A stretch of 32,371 nucleotides of DNA from a virus. Of the stretch, positions 1 through 6,782 are shown piece by piece. The notes under the pieces were generated by a model. That model saw only the letters and a list, made by a program, of their open reading frames with translations, searched no databases and was not told where the DNA came from. The translations under genes and the position numbers were made by a program. The stretch covers positions 1 to 32,371 of IMG/VR virus record IMGVR_UViG_3300024346_000296. One strand, 5' to 3'. Within the stretch, counting starts at the first letter, position 1, and each line of letters begins with the position of its first letter.

Positions 1-122
1 AAGCTTACGGCGTCGCGTGAAACGGCATCGATAAAATCACCAAAAAAGAAATCATTTATTTGACGGTGTTCCGTCGCTATTATTTCGAATTCCCTTTTTA
101 ACTGGTTGATTGTTTTTTCCAT
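1..122 (-). CDS. N-terminal fragment of the tail completion-like gene (repeat copy)
   Basis: This is the first 40 codons of the 154-codon gene that is complete at 31817-32281, cut by the window edge. The start ATG is at 122-120. On the circular map it is the same gene and not a second one. Confidence 0.9.
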   Translation of the reverse strand, partial: MEKTINQLKREFEIIATEHRQINDFFFGDFIDAVSRDAVS

Positions 123-177
123 TTTTCAAATATATTTTTAGCTTTTCGATTTGTTCCTTTGAAGCTTTGAATTTCAT
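52..177 (-). CDS. Hypothetical 41-aa basic protein
   Basis: The start ATG at 177 overlaps the stop of the upstream connector gene as ATGA, which suggests translational coupling. The product begins MKFKASKEQIEKLKIYLKNG and is lysine-rich and probably helical at its N-terminus. A longer reading from a TTG at 234 is open but less likely. The last 71 bases overlap the next gene (start at 122) out of frame, an unusually long overlap. The repeat polymorphism at 127 is synonymous here (Leu TTG/TTA). It may be a small neck-associated protein, or the overlap may hide an indel. No family is recognised. Confidence 0.5.
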   Translation of the reverse strand: MKFKASKEQIEKLKIYLKNGKNNQPVKKGIRNNSDGTPSNK

Positions 178-692
178 ATAATAAAATTTATCGGCGTATA
201 TCCGTTTCGATCCTTTGTCATGTTTTCGGAACAATGTCCCGGACTTGAATTCGTTTCGATATATTCCGGATATTTCGTGCCATTATCAGCCATTAGATGA
301 ACGATTAATCTTTCTTTGTAGAAATACGCGTCTTTTCTTAATTGGTCGCGCAAAGCGCTTGTTTCGGCGTCCGAATTCGGTTGTATGTTTTCATCCTGGA
401 TGCGTCCGACCGATTTGTTTGTCAATTTTTCGTTCAATAGTAACGCGCACCGGTAGTCCACGAACGCAACCAAACAAGGAACAACATAATCATTCATTAA
501 ATCAAGATAATTTTGCGTCCAAGTATTATTTTGAACGCGCAATAATAGCGCCTTAAATAATGGCGTTGACAATGCCGGTTGCAATTGGATGTCTTGACTT
601 CGTTTGATTGCGACCGCGAGAATCTTCGTGTCGGTGTTCGAATGAATCAATCCAAGCTTTTTAAGGTTTTCAACGGATAAAAGATAATTCAT
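174..692 (-). CDS. Head-tail connector-like protein (DUF6712-type)
   Basis: This 172-aa protein starts at 692, five bases after the portal stop. It is largely helical, and its length, composition (LLNEKLTN, LRDQLRKDAYFYKERLI) and place directly after the portal match the DUF6712 / gp6-like head completion proteins common in Bacteroidetes phages. Such proteins form a dodecameric ring under the portal, to which the neck and tail attach. The family call rests on recalled sequence character and synteny. The C-terminal end (CSENMTKDRNGYTPINFII) may be variable. Expression is expected to be coupled to the portal. Confidence 0.7.
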   Translation of the reverse strand: MNYLLSVENLKKLGLIHSNTDTKILAVAIKRSQDIQLQPALSTPLFKALLLRVQNNTWTQNYLDLMNDYVVPCLVAFVDYRCALLLNEKLTNKSVGRIQDENIQPNSDAETSALRDQLRKDAYFYKERLIVHLMADNGTKYPEYIETNSSPGHCSENMTKDRNGYTPINFII

Positions 693-697
693 AATTT

Positions 698-2452
698 TTA
701 TTTTTGTTTAACGACCAATTGTTGAATCCATTCGTGACGACACCAAGGCGAAGTCTTTTGCGTGTCCGGATTCGTGTACCAACCACCTTTGTACGTCCAA
801 ACATTGCGATCAACTCGCGTTGAAATTGAATCAATGTCCTGGCGTGAATAAGATCTGTTTAATGAAAGTAATTTCAAGCAAAATTCGCGCGATTCCGTTT
901 TCACCGCCGGAACATCGGTTCTTGTCCGATACGAATAACGAACTTCGAAATCAGCAATTTCGATTTGAAGATCTTCAAGCAATGATTCACCAAGATTTGT
1001 TGTGTTTCCCTTTTGGTAAAGTTCCCAGGTTGTTAATTGATTGATTGATTTCGCAACCGCTTCGATATTTGTGTTCAATGCCTTCGCAATTGACGTTGAA
1101 TCTTCGCCCTTTTTTAATAAATTCAAAACATTCTTGTCAAAATCTTTCATCTTGATTTTAATTTCGCCGATTGTTTCGAACATCAATTCTTGTCGTGAAA
1201 AAACTTCTTCGCTCGATGTGTCCCAAGCAATTGGATGCGTTGAAATAACTTTGTAATTATCTTGACTTTCGCCGAATTGTTCAAATACTGAAAATTCATC
1301 GTCTTTTTTAGACAATGAAACAACCGCCGGTTGAACTGTGGTTTCTTTTGCAACCGATTTCAACGGCAATACATCAACTAATTTCACTTTTCCAAGATAG
1401 CCACCAAGTTCCGCCATGTAATTAAGCATCCATTCAATCCGTTTTTGACGTGTTGAAACGTATGTTGTTTTGAATATTTCGAATAAGTCGCCGGATTCGG
1501 CCGCGTTGAACGATCCTTGTTGCATAACTCCGAACAATGTCGGTGCGGTAACTGAATGCGCAACCAAGATGTTTTGTTGAACCGATGCTGCCGTCACTTC
1601 ATAACGCTTGTCAAGATCATTGCCGTTCAATTGTTGAACGGTTGGCGCTAAATCTTTTCCGTCGGAAAAAGTGATAATAATTTCGCCGGCGTCTTCGACC
1701 GATTGCGTTCGTCCTTTTATTGATTCGGTGATTCGATGCAATTCTTCGGTTGATTCCGGGAATCCGGACGGCATATTGATAAGCGTTCCGGACTTGAATC
1801 CGTTTTGCAATTCGTACATGTGAAATTTTGCGATGTCGCAATCCGTTTGAATAGCCGTTAACCCGCCGTTGTATGTTGGTTTCGGATAAATTCCTTTTTC
1901 TTTTCTTGATTTCTTTGACGGTTCTTTGTAATATATTACGAATTGTCCGGTTCGGTTTGTTTCATCCAATGCAGGAAACATTCGAAGGTTTGTTTTTTCA
2001 GCGCTTTGATTCATTGCCGTCCAATCGTCCGACAAATAATAAAACCTTTCATCTTCGGTCATTCTTATTGCGTCAACGTCCAAGTATTCCCACTTCGCGA
2101 CGCGTGTTCCTTCGCGATTCCAAGTACCTTTGACCGCAAAACCGCCGAAAAGTTCGAAGTCGAATGCCAATTGTTCGGCAATTTCGTTCATGTCAAAGTC
2201 CGAATACTGGTTGTCGATGAAAGCTTGCATGTCACCGGTCACAACTTCAAGGCCACCACCGGCAATGTAAAAAGTTTTCGTCTTGACAATTCCTTGATGC
2301 CATGCCGATCCATTGAAAAGGTCGATTAAAAAATAAGGATAATCGTTTTTCTTTCCCCACTTGATAAAACCAAGGGCGCGGTCTTTTTCCTCGTCCGGTT
2401 TGATAAATTCTTTCCGGAAGGAAAGCGAAGTCATTTTAATTTTATTGTTCAT
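698..2452 (-). CDS. Portal protein with a MuF-remnant-like C-terminus
   Basis: This 584-aa portal forms the dodecameric DNA gate at the capsid vertex. The start at 2452 (MNNKIKMTSLSFRKEF) is preferred over an in-frame extension to 2530, because it gives an 11-nt overlap with the upstream gene. Portal-like features are the region GWKGKNDYPYFL-like around residues 25-40 (read here as FIKWGKKNDYPYFLIDLF), the conserved SVTAPTLFGV and SFNAAESGDLFEIF segments, and a long helical stem. The C-terminus (SREFCLKLLSLNRSYSRQDI, then a W/G-rich stretch ending in PWCRHEW) resembles the zinc-like tail of Mu F-type minor head proteins. That suggests an F-like domain fused to, or retained on, the portal. The portal lies downstream of the capsid gene, the reverse of the usual order. 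Confidence 0.82.
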   Translation of the reverse strand: MNNKIKMTSLSFRKEFIKPDEEKDRALGFIKWGKKNDYPYFLIDLFNGSAWHQGIVKTKTFYIAGGGLEVVTGDMQAFIDNQYSDFDMNEIAEQLAFDFELFGGFAVKGTWNREGTRVAKWEYLDVDAIRMTEDERFYYLSDDWTAMNQSAEKTNLRMFPALDETNRTGQFVIYYKEPSKKSRKEKGIYPKPTYNGGLTAIQTDCDIAKFHMYELQNGFKSGTLINMPSGFPESTEELHRITESIKGRTQSVEDAGEIIITFSDGKDLAPTVQQLNGNDLDKRYEVTAASVQQNILVAHSVTAPTLFGVMQQGSFNAAESGDLFEIFKTTYVSTRQKRIEWMLNYMAELGGYLGKVKLVDVLPLKSVAKETTVQPAVVSLSKKDDEFSVFEQFGESQDNYKVISTHPIAWDTSSEEVFSRQELMFETIGEIKIKMKDFDKNVLNLLKKGEDSTSIAKALNTNIEAVAKSINQLTTWELYQKGNTTNLGESLLEDLQIEIADFEVRYSYRTRTDVPAVKTESREFCLKLLSLNRSYSRQDIDSISTRVDRNVWTYKGGWYTNPDTQKTSPWCRHEWIQQLVVKQK

Positions 2453-2813
2453 ATATATTGAAGTAAATCGGTGAATCGTATTCATTAGCCGGTGAATCAA
2501 GTTCGATGACTTCGGCGCGTCCGGTTTCAACCATTGAAACGGTCAAGGCCGGATCGAGATTCCCTGGCGATTGTTGTTCGTAAATGTTATAAATATAATA
2601 TCCGTTGTAATCAAAATTCACGTCAACGCCGTCAATCAATAAAAATTCATCAAAGCGCGGTGTTGCGGTTGAAATATTATTCAAAACGCATCGATATTCC
2701 TTGAAGCTTTGTTCATGGATGAACTCAAATAAGTAACTTGGATTCGGAATCGTTGTCAATTCCGTCACCGTCACTATTAATGGCGTCGTTCCGTTTCTTT
2801 GTATTAATAACAT
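2442..2813 (-). CDS. Small virion-associated beta-rich protein, function unknown
   Basis: This 123-aa protein has alternating hydrophobic strands (IVTVTEL, YLFEFIHEQ, YYIYNIYEQQ) and a repeated YNIYEQ / FNIYEQ motif near residues 75 and 118. Proteins of this type recur in Bacteroidetes phage structural operons beside capsid and portal genes, and the fold is probably an immunoglobulin-like or beta-sandwich head or neck protein. It starts at 2813, overlapping the upstream ORF by 89 bases in another frame, and its last 11 bases overlap the portal start. Its exact role is not known to me. Confidence 0.7.
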   Translation of the reverse strand: MLLIQRNGTTPLIVTVTELTTIPNPSYLFEFIHEQSFKEYRCVLNNISTATPRFDEFLLIDGVDVNFDYNGYYIYNIYEQQSPGNLDPALTVSMVETGRAEVIELDSPANEYDSPIYFNIYEQ

Positions 2814-2967
2814 TTTCTTTTTTTATTAGTTTTGGTTTTTCGTGTTCGTAAATGTCAAAGATTCCAAGATTGCAATATAATTCTTCTTTGCCTTCTTCAA
2901 TGACAAAGAATCTTGACATTACTGGCGACCAACATTTCGCGCCGATATATTCCTTTTTTATTTTCAT
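2725..2967 (-). CDS. Hypothetical 80-aa protein in the head operon
   Basis: The product begins MKIKKEYIGAKCWSPVMSRF and continues with EEGKEELYCNLGIFDIYE, a pattern seen in small proteins encoded between capsid and portal in Bacteroidetes phages. The first 50 residues look conserved. The last 30 or so (beyond KPKLIKKENVIN) are just the alternate reading of the next gene's start, so the native protein may end earlier or the sequence may carry an indel in the A7 run at about 2817-2823. It is the first gene after the terminator at 2982-3016, so it needs read-through or its own promoter. Confidence 0.6.
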   Translation of the reverse strand: MKIKKEYIGAKCWSPVMSRFFVIEEGKEELYCNLGIFDIYEHEKPKLIKKENVINTKKRNDAINSDGDGIDNDSESKLLI

Positions 2968-2981
2968 AGTGTTAAAATTAC

Positions 2982-3016
2982 AAAAAAAAAGGGAAAGAAA
3001 TAATTTTTTCCTTCCC
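2982..3016 (-). terminator. Intrinsic terminator after the capsid pair
   Basis: The arms at 2991-3000 and 3007-3016 form a 10-bp stem (one G-U) with a 6-nt loop. On the minus strand it is followed by nine T residues (2990-2982). It lies 27 bases after the stop of the gene at 3043, the classical form of a rho-independent terminator. It would separate a high-output capsid/177-aa transcript from the portal genes. Confidence 0.8.
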
Positions 3017-3042
3017 TCTTTAAATTAACCAAACTAAACTTC

Positions 3043-3576
3043 TTAAATAACCGGTGATTGTTGTGTCAACAATGTTGCGTAAACGCCAGGTGCAACATCA
3101 GGAACTGCGTCGTTTTCCATTCCGTTAAGAACGACAACATGTCCACGTCGATCGCTTTTAAGAACGCCAGAAGTGTATTCATTCGCATCAGCGATTTGAA
3201 GTCCTTCGCCGAATCCAAGCGCAACAATTGTTCCGTCAGCATTTTCAACCAAACAAACAACTTCGTTTTGTGCCAACAAGTGAATTTCACTTCTTAATTC
3301 TTTGTTGTCGGATGCAAGGATCATTGATAAACTTTGTTCATACCAAAGTGTTCCGTTGTTCTTGTCAACTTTAATTGGTGCGGTGTAACTTGACAAATTG
3401 CTTTTCAACTTGTAAAGGAATGTTTCACCGGAAACAGTCAAGGCCGTCACTTCATTTGCTAAAACAGTCGATGCAGTCACCGCACCCAATGGGAACAATA
3501 ATACCGACTTGATTCCGCCTTTTCCGTTTGTACATGTCCGGTCATTATAACCGGCGATCATATCACATAAACTCAT
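3043..3576 (-). CDS. Virion structural protein (head decoration or tail tube candidate)
   Basis: This 177-aa protein directly follows the major capsid gene. The pattern MSLCDMIAGYNDRTCTNGKG then GIKSVLLFPLGAV, followed by beta-rich segments, is typical of a Bacteroidetes phage structural protein family encoded next to the capsid. It shares one transcription unit with the capsid gene, bounded by a strong hairpin upstream (3598-3613) and a terminator downstream (2982-3016), which implies an abundant virion component. A head decoration protein or a major tail tube subunit both fit. No other obvious tail tube gene is seen in the window, which favours the tail tube slightly. This is inference. Confidence 0.65.
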   Translation of the reverse strand: MSLCDMIAGYNDRTCTNGKGGIKSVLLFPLGAVTASTVLANEVTALTVSGETFLYKLKSNLSSYTAPIKVDKNNGTLWYEQSLSMILASDNKELRSEIHLLAQNEVVCLVENADGTIVALGFGEGLQIADANEYTSGVLKSDRRGHVVVLNGMENDAVPDVAPGVYATLLTQQSPVI

Positions 3577-3597
3577 TTTTTTTTATTTTTTAATGAA

Positions 3598-3613
3598 GGC
3601 CGGTTGCCCGGCC
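3598..3613 (-). promoter_or_regulatory. GC-rich hairpin between capsid gene and next gene
   Basis: GGCCGG and CCGGCC form a perfect 6-bp all-GC stem with a 4-nt TTGC loop, in the 60-bp gap between two structural genes of an AT-rich genome. No T-run follows on the minus strand, so it is not a classical terminator. It may stabilise or process the capsid mRNA or cause partial termination. Confidence 0.6.
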
Positions 3614-3636
3614 GTCGTTGTTTATAATTTATTTAA

Positions 3637-4608
3637 TTAGCTCGGTGAAGATGTTCCGTTCCAAACTCCGATTTGATCCAAGAAAGGAACTTGAACGCCA
3701 GCGCGGAATTTAGATCGTAAATAAATCACGTCGTCATCGAATGAATACCAAAGGTCGTAAGATTCGAAGTCCGAAGATAAATCCGTTCCGAATACAAAGT
3801 GACTTGATTTTCCAGTATAGATATTATCAGTTCCGTTCAATCCGTTCACTTTAACAATTCGCATGTTTGATCCTGGTAATAATAATTCGTTCATTGTTGC
3901 GAATTCACCTGGATTGAAAGAATATAAATTTAAGTCAACTAAATTCTTCAATAACAAGTTGAAATTTTCACGACCGGTCATGCAAATGAATTCTTCGCCT
4001 TCGGCAACATTCGCCGGTGTGTTGGTGAAACATTCATAAAATACATCGTAAGCGTTCGAAACTGTAATCGCTGCCGTTGACGAAGTGTTCAAATTAACAC
4101 AACCACCGACAACCGTTAAAAATTGTCTAAATCCGTTCATGAAAGCAAGGTTTCCAGAACCGGAAACTTTATTACCATTCCAAATTAACTTGTCTAATTC
4201 TCTTGCATGAAGCTTCAATAAATAATCAGTGATTTGCGCTTCGAAAGGTAAAGTTTTGTCTTCGGCCATTGCGCCTGGTGTTAACGCGATTTGCGCCCAA
4301 AAACCGGCAAGGTCTTTTTGACAAAATTGTTTCATGTAACCGATTGTTTCAACCGATATGTCACGTTGTGTGAATACGGTGTCACCGTTTGCTGTCATTG
4401 TACAATCGCCAGTTTGATAAAGGATTGAATCGTCCATTAAGTTTAACGCTTCGCTTCCTTTGATTCCTTGTTGGATTGCAATATACTTTAATGTTTCGGC
4501 TTCCGTTACGGAACGAACAATTAAGTCTTCGCGAATTTCGTCCGTGTACGGCGATAATGCGGAAACATCGTAATCAAACGATGTTTTAAGGTATTTTTTT
4601 AGTGACAT
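3637..4608 (-). CDS. Major capsid protein (HK97 fold)
   Basis: This 323-aa protein sits downstream of the protease and scaffold genes, the expected place of the shell subunit. Its length and layout fit HK97-fold capsids of Bacteroidetes phages: an N-arm, an E-loop-like region near residues 55-85 (GDCTMTANGDTVFTQRDISV), a long spine helix around residues 118-140 (LPFEAQITDYLLKLHARELD), and P-domain/A-domain strands with FNLLLKNLVDLNLYSFNPGE. The leader is A-rich (AAATAAAAATG type) with no Shine-Dalgarno, as usual in Bacteroidetes. The start at 4608 lies 2 bases past the scaffold stop. No propeptide cut site could be defined. Confidence 0.82.
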   Translation of the reverse strand: MSLKKYLKTSFDYDVSALSPYTDEIREDLIVRSVTEAETLKYIAIQQGIKGSEALNLMDDSILYQTGDCTMTANGDTVFTQRDISVETIGYMKQFCQKDLAGFWAQIALTPGAMAEDKTLPFEAQITDYLLKLHARELDKLIWNGNKVSGSGNLAFMNGFRQFLTVVGGCVNLNTSSTAAITVSNAYDVFYECFTNTPANVAEGEEFICMTGRENFNLLLKNLVDLNLYSFNPGEFATMNELLLPGSNMRIVKVNGLNGTDNIYTGKSSHFVFGTDLSSDFESYDLWYSFDDDVIYLRSKFRAGVQVPFLDQIGVWNGTSSPS

Positions 4609-4610
4609 TT

Positions 4611-5183
4611 TTATTTATTTTTATTATATTTTAACCATTGTTGTTTGGCTGTCAAGTTGCCAACTTTTGAGAATTTCTCGGTTTCATTTGTGTTGTTTGT
4701 CGGTGCGGACTTGAAGGTCTCGAATTCACCTTTCAAAGTCGCGATTTCATTCGACAAATTATTGTTTGAATCGGCAATAACTTTCATCATTTCGGCAACC
4801 GCTTCGATGCTTGATGCGAATGATTCTAATTTTGCATTGATTATTGATTCAACTTTTTCAGTTGACATTTGTTCTTCAACTGGAACTTCTTCGGTTTGTG
4901 CAACCGCAGCATCGGGCTCGTCAATTATTTCAACAATGATTCCGTTGGCATCAACAACAACCGAAACGCCTTCAAGGTCACCGCTCAAAGCGTGTGTTCC
5001 TTCCGGTGCTGGTATTGTTTCCGTTTCCGTTACAACAAAAAGCGGTTGTCCAACTTCCAACATGTCAAATTCAACGATTGTTCCGTCCATTAAAGTTGCT
5101 TGTTCGAATTTTTGCGAAGCGCTTGCGAATGATTGTTTCATTTCAGCAATTAACTCCATTACTTTTTTAAAATTCTTGTTCAT
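4611..5183 (-). CDS. Scaffolding-like protein
   Basis: This 190-aa acidic protein has a valine/glutamate-rich centre and a predicted coiled coil around residues 105-160 (MSTEKVESIINAKLESFASS followed by heptad-like leucines and NNLSNEIATLKGEFETF). It ends in a basic tail (QQWLKYNKNK). Placement between the prohead protease region and the major capsid gene, plus this coiled-coil and basic-tail architecture, are hallmarks of capsid scaffolding proteins that are removed by proteolysis during maturation. A shared N-terminal motif (MDGTIVEFDMLEVGQPLFVV) is reminiscent of other Bacteroidetes phage scaffolds. Confidence 0.78.
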   Translation of the reverse strand: MNKNFKKVMELIAEMKQSFASASQKFEQATLMDGTIVEFDMLEVGQPLFVVTETETIPAPEGTHALSGDLEGVSVVVDANGIIVEIIDEPDAAVAQTEEVPVEEQMSTEKVESIINAKLESFASSIEAVAEMMKVIADSNNNLSNEIATLKGEFETFKSAPTNNTNETEKFSKVGNLTAKQQWLKYNKNK

Positions 5184-5210
5184 GTTTATTTGTGTTTATA
5201 TCTATTATGT

Positions 5211-5492
5211 TTAATTGTTCGTAATTTGTCTTAAATATTGGTTGATTTTATTTCTTTGCATTGCGGTAGTTGATTGTTCAATCAATATTATATTTGCGTT
5301 TTCCGTCAAATCATTGATTTCACTTCGTGAAAATTGGTTGTGTTCAATGATAATATCATTTGAATCAATTTTTGATCGCAATGCTTCGATTTGTTTGACC
5401 ATGAATTCATTTTTATTCATTGCATTTTTTACGATTGCTTTTTTTGCAACATAATTTTGCAAGGAATTTAATATCATTTTATATTTATCCAT
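5211..5492 (-). CDS. Hypothetical 93-aa helical protein
   Basis: The start ATGGATAA overlaps the protease stop by 8 bases, so it is likely coupled to it. The product is predicted to be almost wholly helical, with a central EALRSKIDSNDIIIEHNQFS segment and many Lys, Asn and Gln residues. It lies between the prohead protease and the scaffold, so a head assembly role (chaperone or internal protein) is plausible. I recognise no family or motif. Confidence 0.6.
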   Translation of the reverse strand: MDKYKMILNSLQNYVAKKAIVKNAMNKNEFMVKQIEALRSKIDSNDIIIEHNQFSRSEINDLTENANIILIEQSTTAMQRNKINQYLRQITNN

Positions 5493-6081
5493 TGATTTGC
5501 AATTTTAATTTTAATAATTCCGTAAAAATCAAGGCCATTTCTTGTTCTTCTTTTGTATCAATCAAGTTGAAAACGCCTTCAATCGAGAATCCGTTGAACT
5601 CGCCGTTCTTTGCTTTGTCAAATAATTCTTTGTCGGTCACCTTATAAGAAACAATCCACGATCCGTCGTTGGCGTCCTTGAATCTTTCCGGTGCGGTGAA
5701 TCCTTTTGCCTCGTCGATTTGATAAGAATGAATCATGAAGATTGATTTGACGATTCGATTCGGATTGTGTTCCAAGTTTACGTTGTTGAAATTGTCTTTC
5801 CTGGCGTAATCAAAAATAATGTCTTTAATTGCTTGCTTTGTAAAAACAACATAATATTCCTCGCCGGTTTCTTGGTCGAATCGATAAATCGGCGTATCGG
5901 CCGAAATAGCCAGGCCGGTAATTACTTGTTCTTCGTCGTTGAATTCGAATGCCTTTTGTTTTGAAAATGTCATGAAGTTCTTTTCATGCGCCGGCATTGA
6001 AACAAGTGAATTGAAAGAAACGGTTGTTTCTTCATCCAACAAGTCAATTGATATTTCGTATATTGGTATTTCTTTCTTCAT
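5485..6081 (-). CDS. XkdF-like prohead maturation protease
   Basis: This 198-aa protein resembles XkdF-type phage serine proteases. It has an N-terminal strand block (PIYEISIDLLDEETTVSFNS), the LVSMPAHEKNFM segment at about residues 26-37, a probable catalytic His in VNLEHNP (near 100), and a probable catalytic Ser in EFNGFSIEGVF (near 163). These proteases cut the scaffold and capsid arms in the prohead. It sits just before the scaffold and capsid genes, as expected. Its upstream neighbour is the lone plus-strand gene, only 23 bases away, so its transcript must come through antisense of that gene or from a promoter I could not identify. The catalytic residues are inferred from family knowledge. 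Confidence 0.78.
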   Translation of the reverse strand: MKKEIPIYEISIDLLDEETTVSFNSLVSMPAHEKNFMTFSKQKAFEFNDEEQVITGLAISADTPIYRFDQETGEEYYVVFTKQAIKDIIFDYARKDNFNNVNLEHNPNRIVKSIFMIHSYQIDEAKGFTAPERFKDANDGSWIVSYKVTDKELFDKAKNGEFNGFSIEGVFNLIDTKEEQEMALIFTELLKLKLQING

Positions 6082-6104
6082 ATTATATTATGTATTTTTG
6101 TTCG

Positions 6105-6782
6105 ATGACTTTTGTATTTCCTTATAAAAAACGAACATCCGATTTCGAATTGATTCAATCAATCCGTTGGATTCGAATGTCTTTTCCCCTGGCAAAGATT
6201 TTCACAATTGGCGACGAAATCGAAGGCGTTCAAAATATTCCTTGTCCGGTCTTTTCAAACATTCGCGGTGTCGATGTGACAAACAAGATTTTAACCTTTG
6301 CAAATCAAATCGGCGGTAAATTCATTTACATGAATGATGACTTCTTTGTCACTCCGAAGCTTCGCGCCGATGTTCCAATTTATAACGGTGAAATAATTAT
6401 CAATTCAAAACATCCGGGACATTATCAAATCGCTTGCAAAAATTCGATTGAATTCTTGGAATACTTTGGTCATTCAATTTATAATTTTGAAACACATTCG
6501 CCGGTGTTAATGGATGCGAAAAAATTAATCAAAACATTTTCAAAAGTTAATTGGCAAAATGACAACCATTTCATTAAATCAATTTATCTAAATTCAAACC
6601 TTCCGAAAAATATTCGACCTGGAACAAACTTGAAGATTCCAATTGGTGACATTGCGAAGGCCGAATTGTTCCTTCGCGATTACGGTTGTTTTTCTTCAAG
6701 CGATGAATTCATAAATTCGTCCGGCGGTTTGTGGATCAAAAACTTGACTTTTGTTCTTGAACGGCCACCTTGTTTTGAGTAG
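6105..6782 (+). CDS. Stealth/glycosyltransferase-like phage protein, the only plus-strand gene
   Basis: This 225-aa protein has MTFVFPYKKRTSDFELIQSI at the N-terminus, then IGDEIEGVQNIPC, FIYMNDDFFVTP (an NDD motif like conserved region 2 of Stealth sugar-phosphotransferases), THSPVLMD, SIYLNS and a terminal LERPPCFE. I recall this as a widespread phage family with a GT-A or Stealth-like core. The likely role is transfer of a sugar or sugar-phosphate to a virion protein, host surface polymer or DNA; the substrate is unknown. The start at 6105 fits the family N-terminus better than the ATG at 6090. The 3' end overlaps the convergent tape measure gene by 47 bases. Its orientation marks it as an inserted cargo gene (moron). 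Confidence 0.78.
   Translation: MTFVFPYKKRTSDFELIQSIRWIRMSFPLAKIFTIGDEIEGVQNIPCPVFSNIRGVDVTNKILTFANQIGGKFIYMNDDFFVTPKLRADVPIYNGEIIINSKHPGHYQIACKNSIEFLEYFGHSIYNFETHSPVLMDAKKLIKTFSKVNWQNDNHFIKSIYLNSNLPKNIRPGTNLKIPIGDIAKAELFLRDYGCFSSSDEFINSSGGLWIKNLTFVLERPPCFE

Larger units (their letters stand above)
1..212. repeat. Left copy of the 212-bp terminal direct repeat
   Basis: Bases 1-212 match 32160-32371 over their full length. The only difference is C at 127 and T at 32286. This shows either a circular or circularly permuted genome with an assembly overlap, or true short terminal repeats. The unit length is 32,159 bp. The repeat lies inside coding sequence (tail completion gene, the 41-codon ORF and the end of the connector gene), which fits an assembly overlap better than a dedicated end structure. 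Confidence 0.95.

Noticed and set aside
4645-5214. 189-codon plus-strand ORF antisense to the scaffold gene
   Set aside because: It mirrors the scaffold frame with Ser/Thr/Ile-rich composition, has no recognisable domain, and is an open shadow of biased codon use.
6093-6100. Perfect TAnnTTTG box just before the plus-strand gene
   Set aside because: It lies only 4 bases from the chosen ATG, so it would give a leaderless transcript, and no -33 box is at the right distance. It is too weak to list as a promoter.
6024-6104. Extended N-terminus of the plus-strand gene
   Set aside because: The extra residues include antisense to the protease start. The family N-terminus matches MTFVFPYKKR at 6105.
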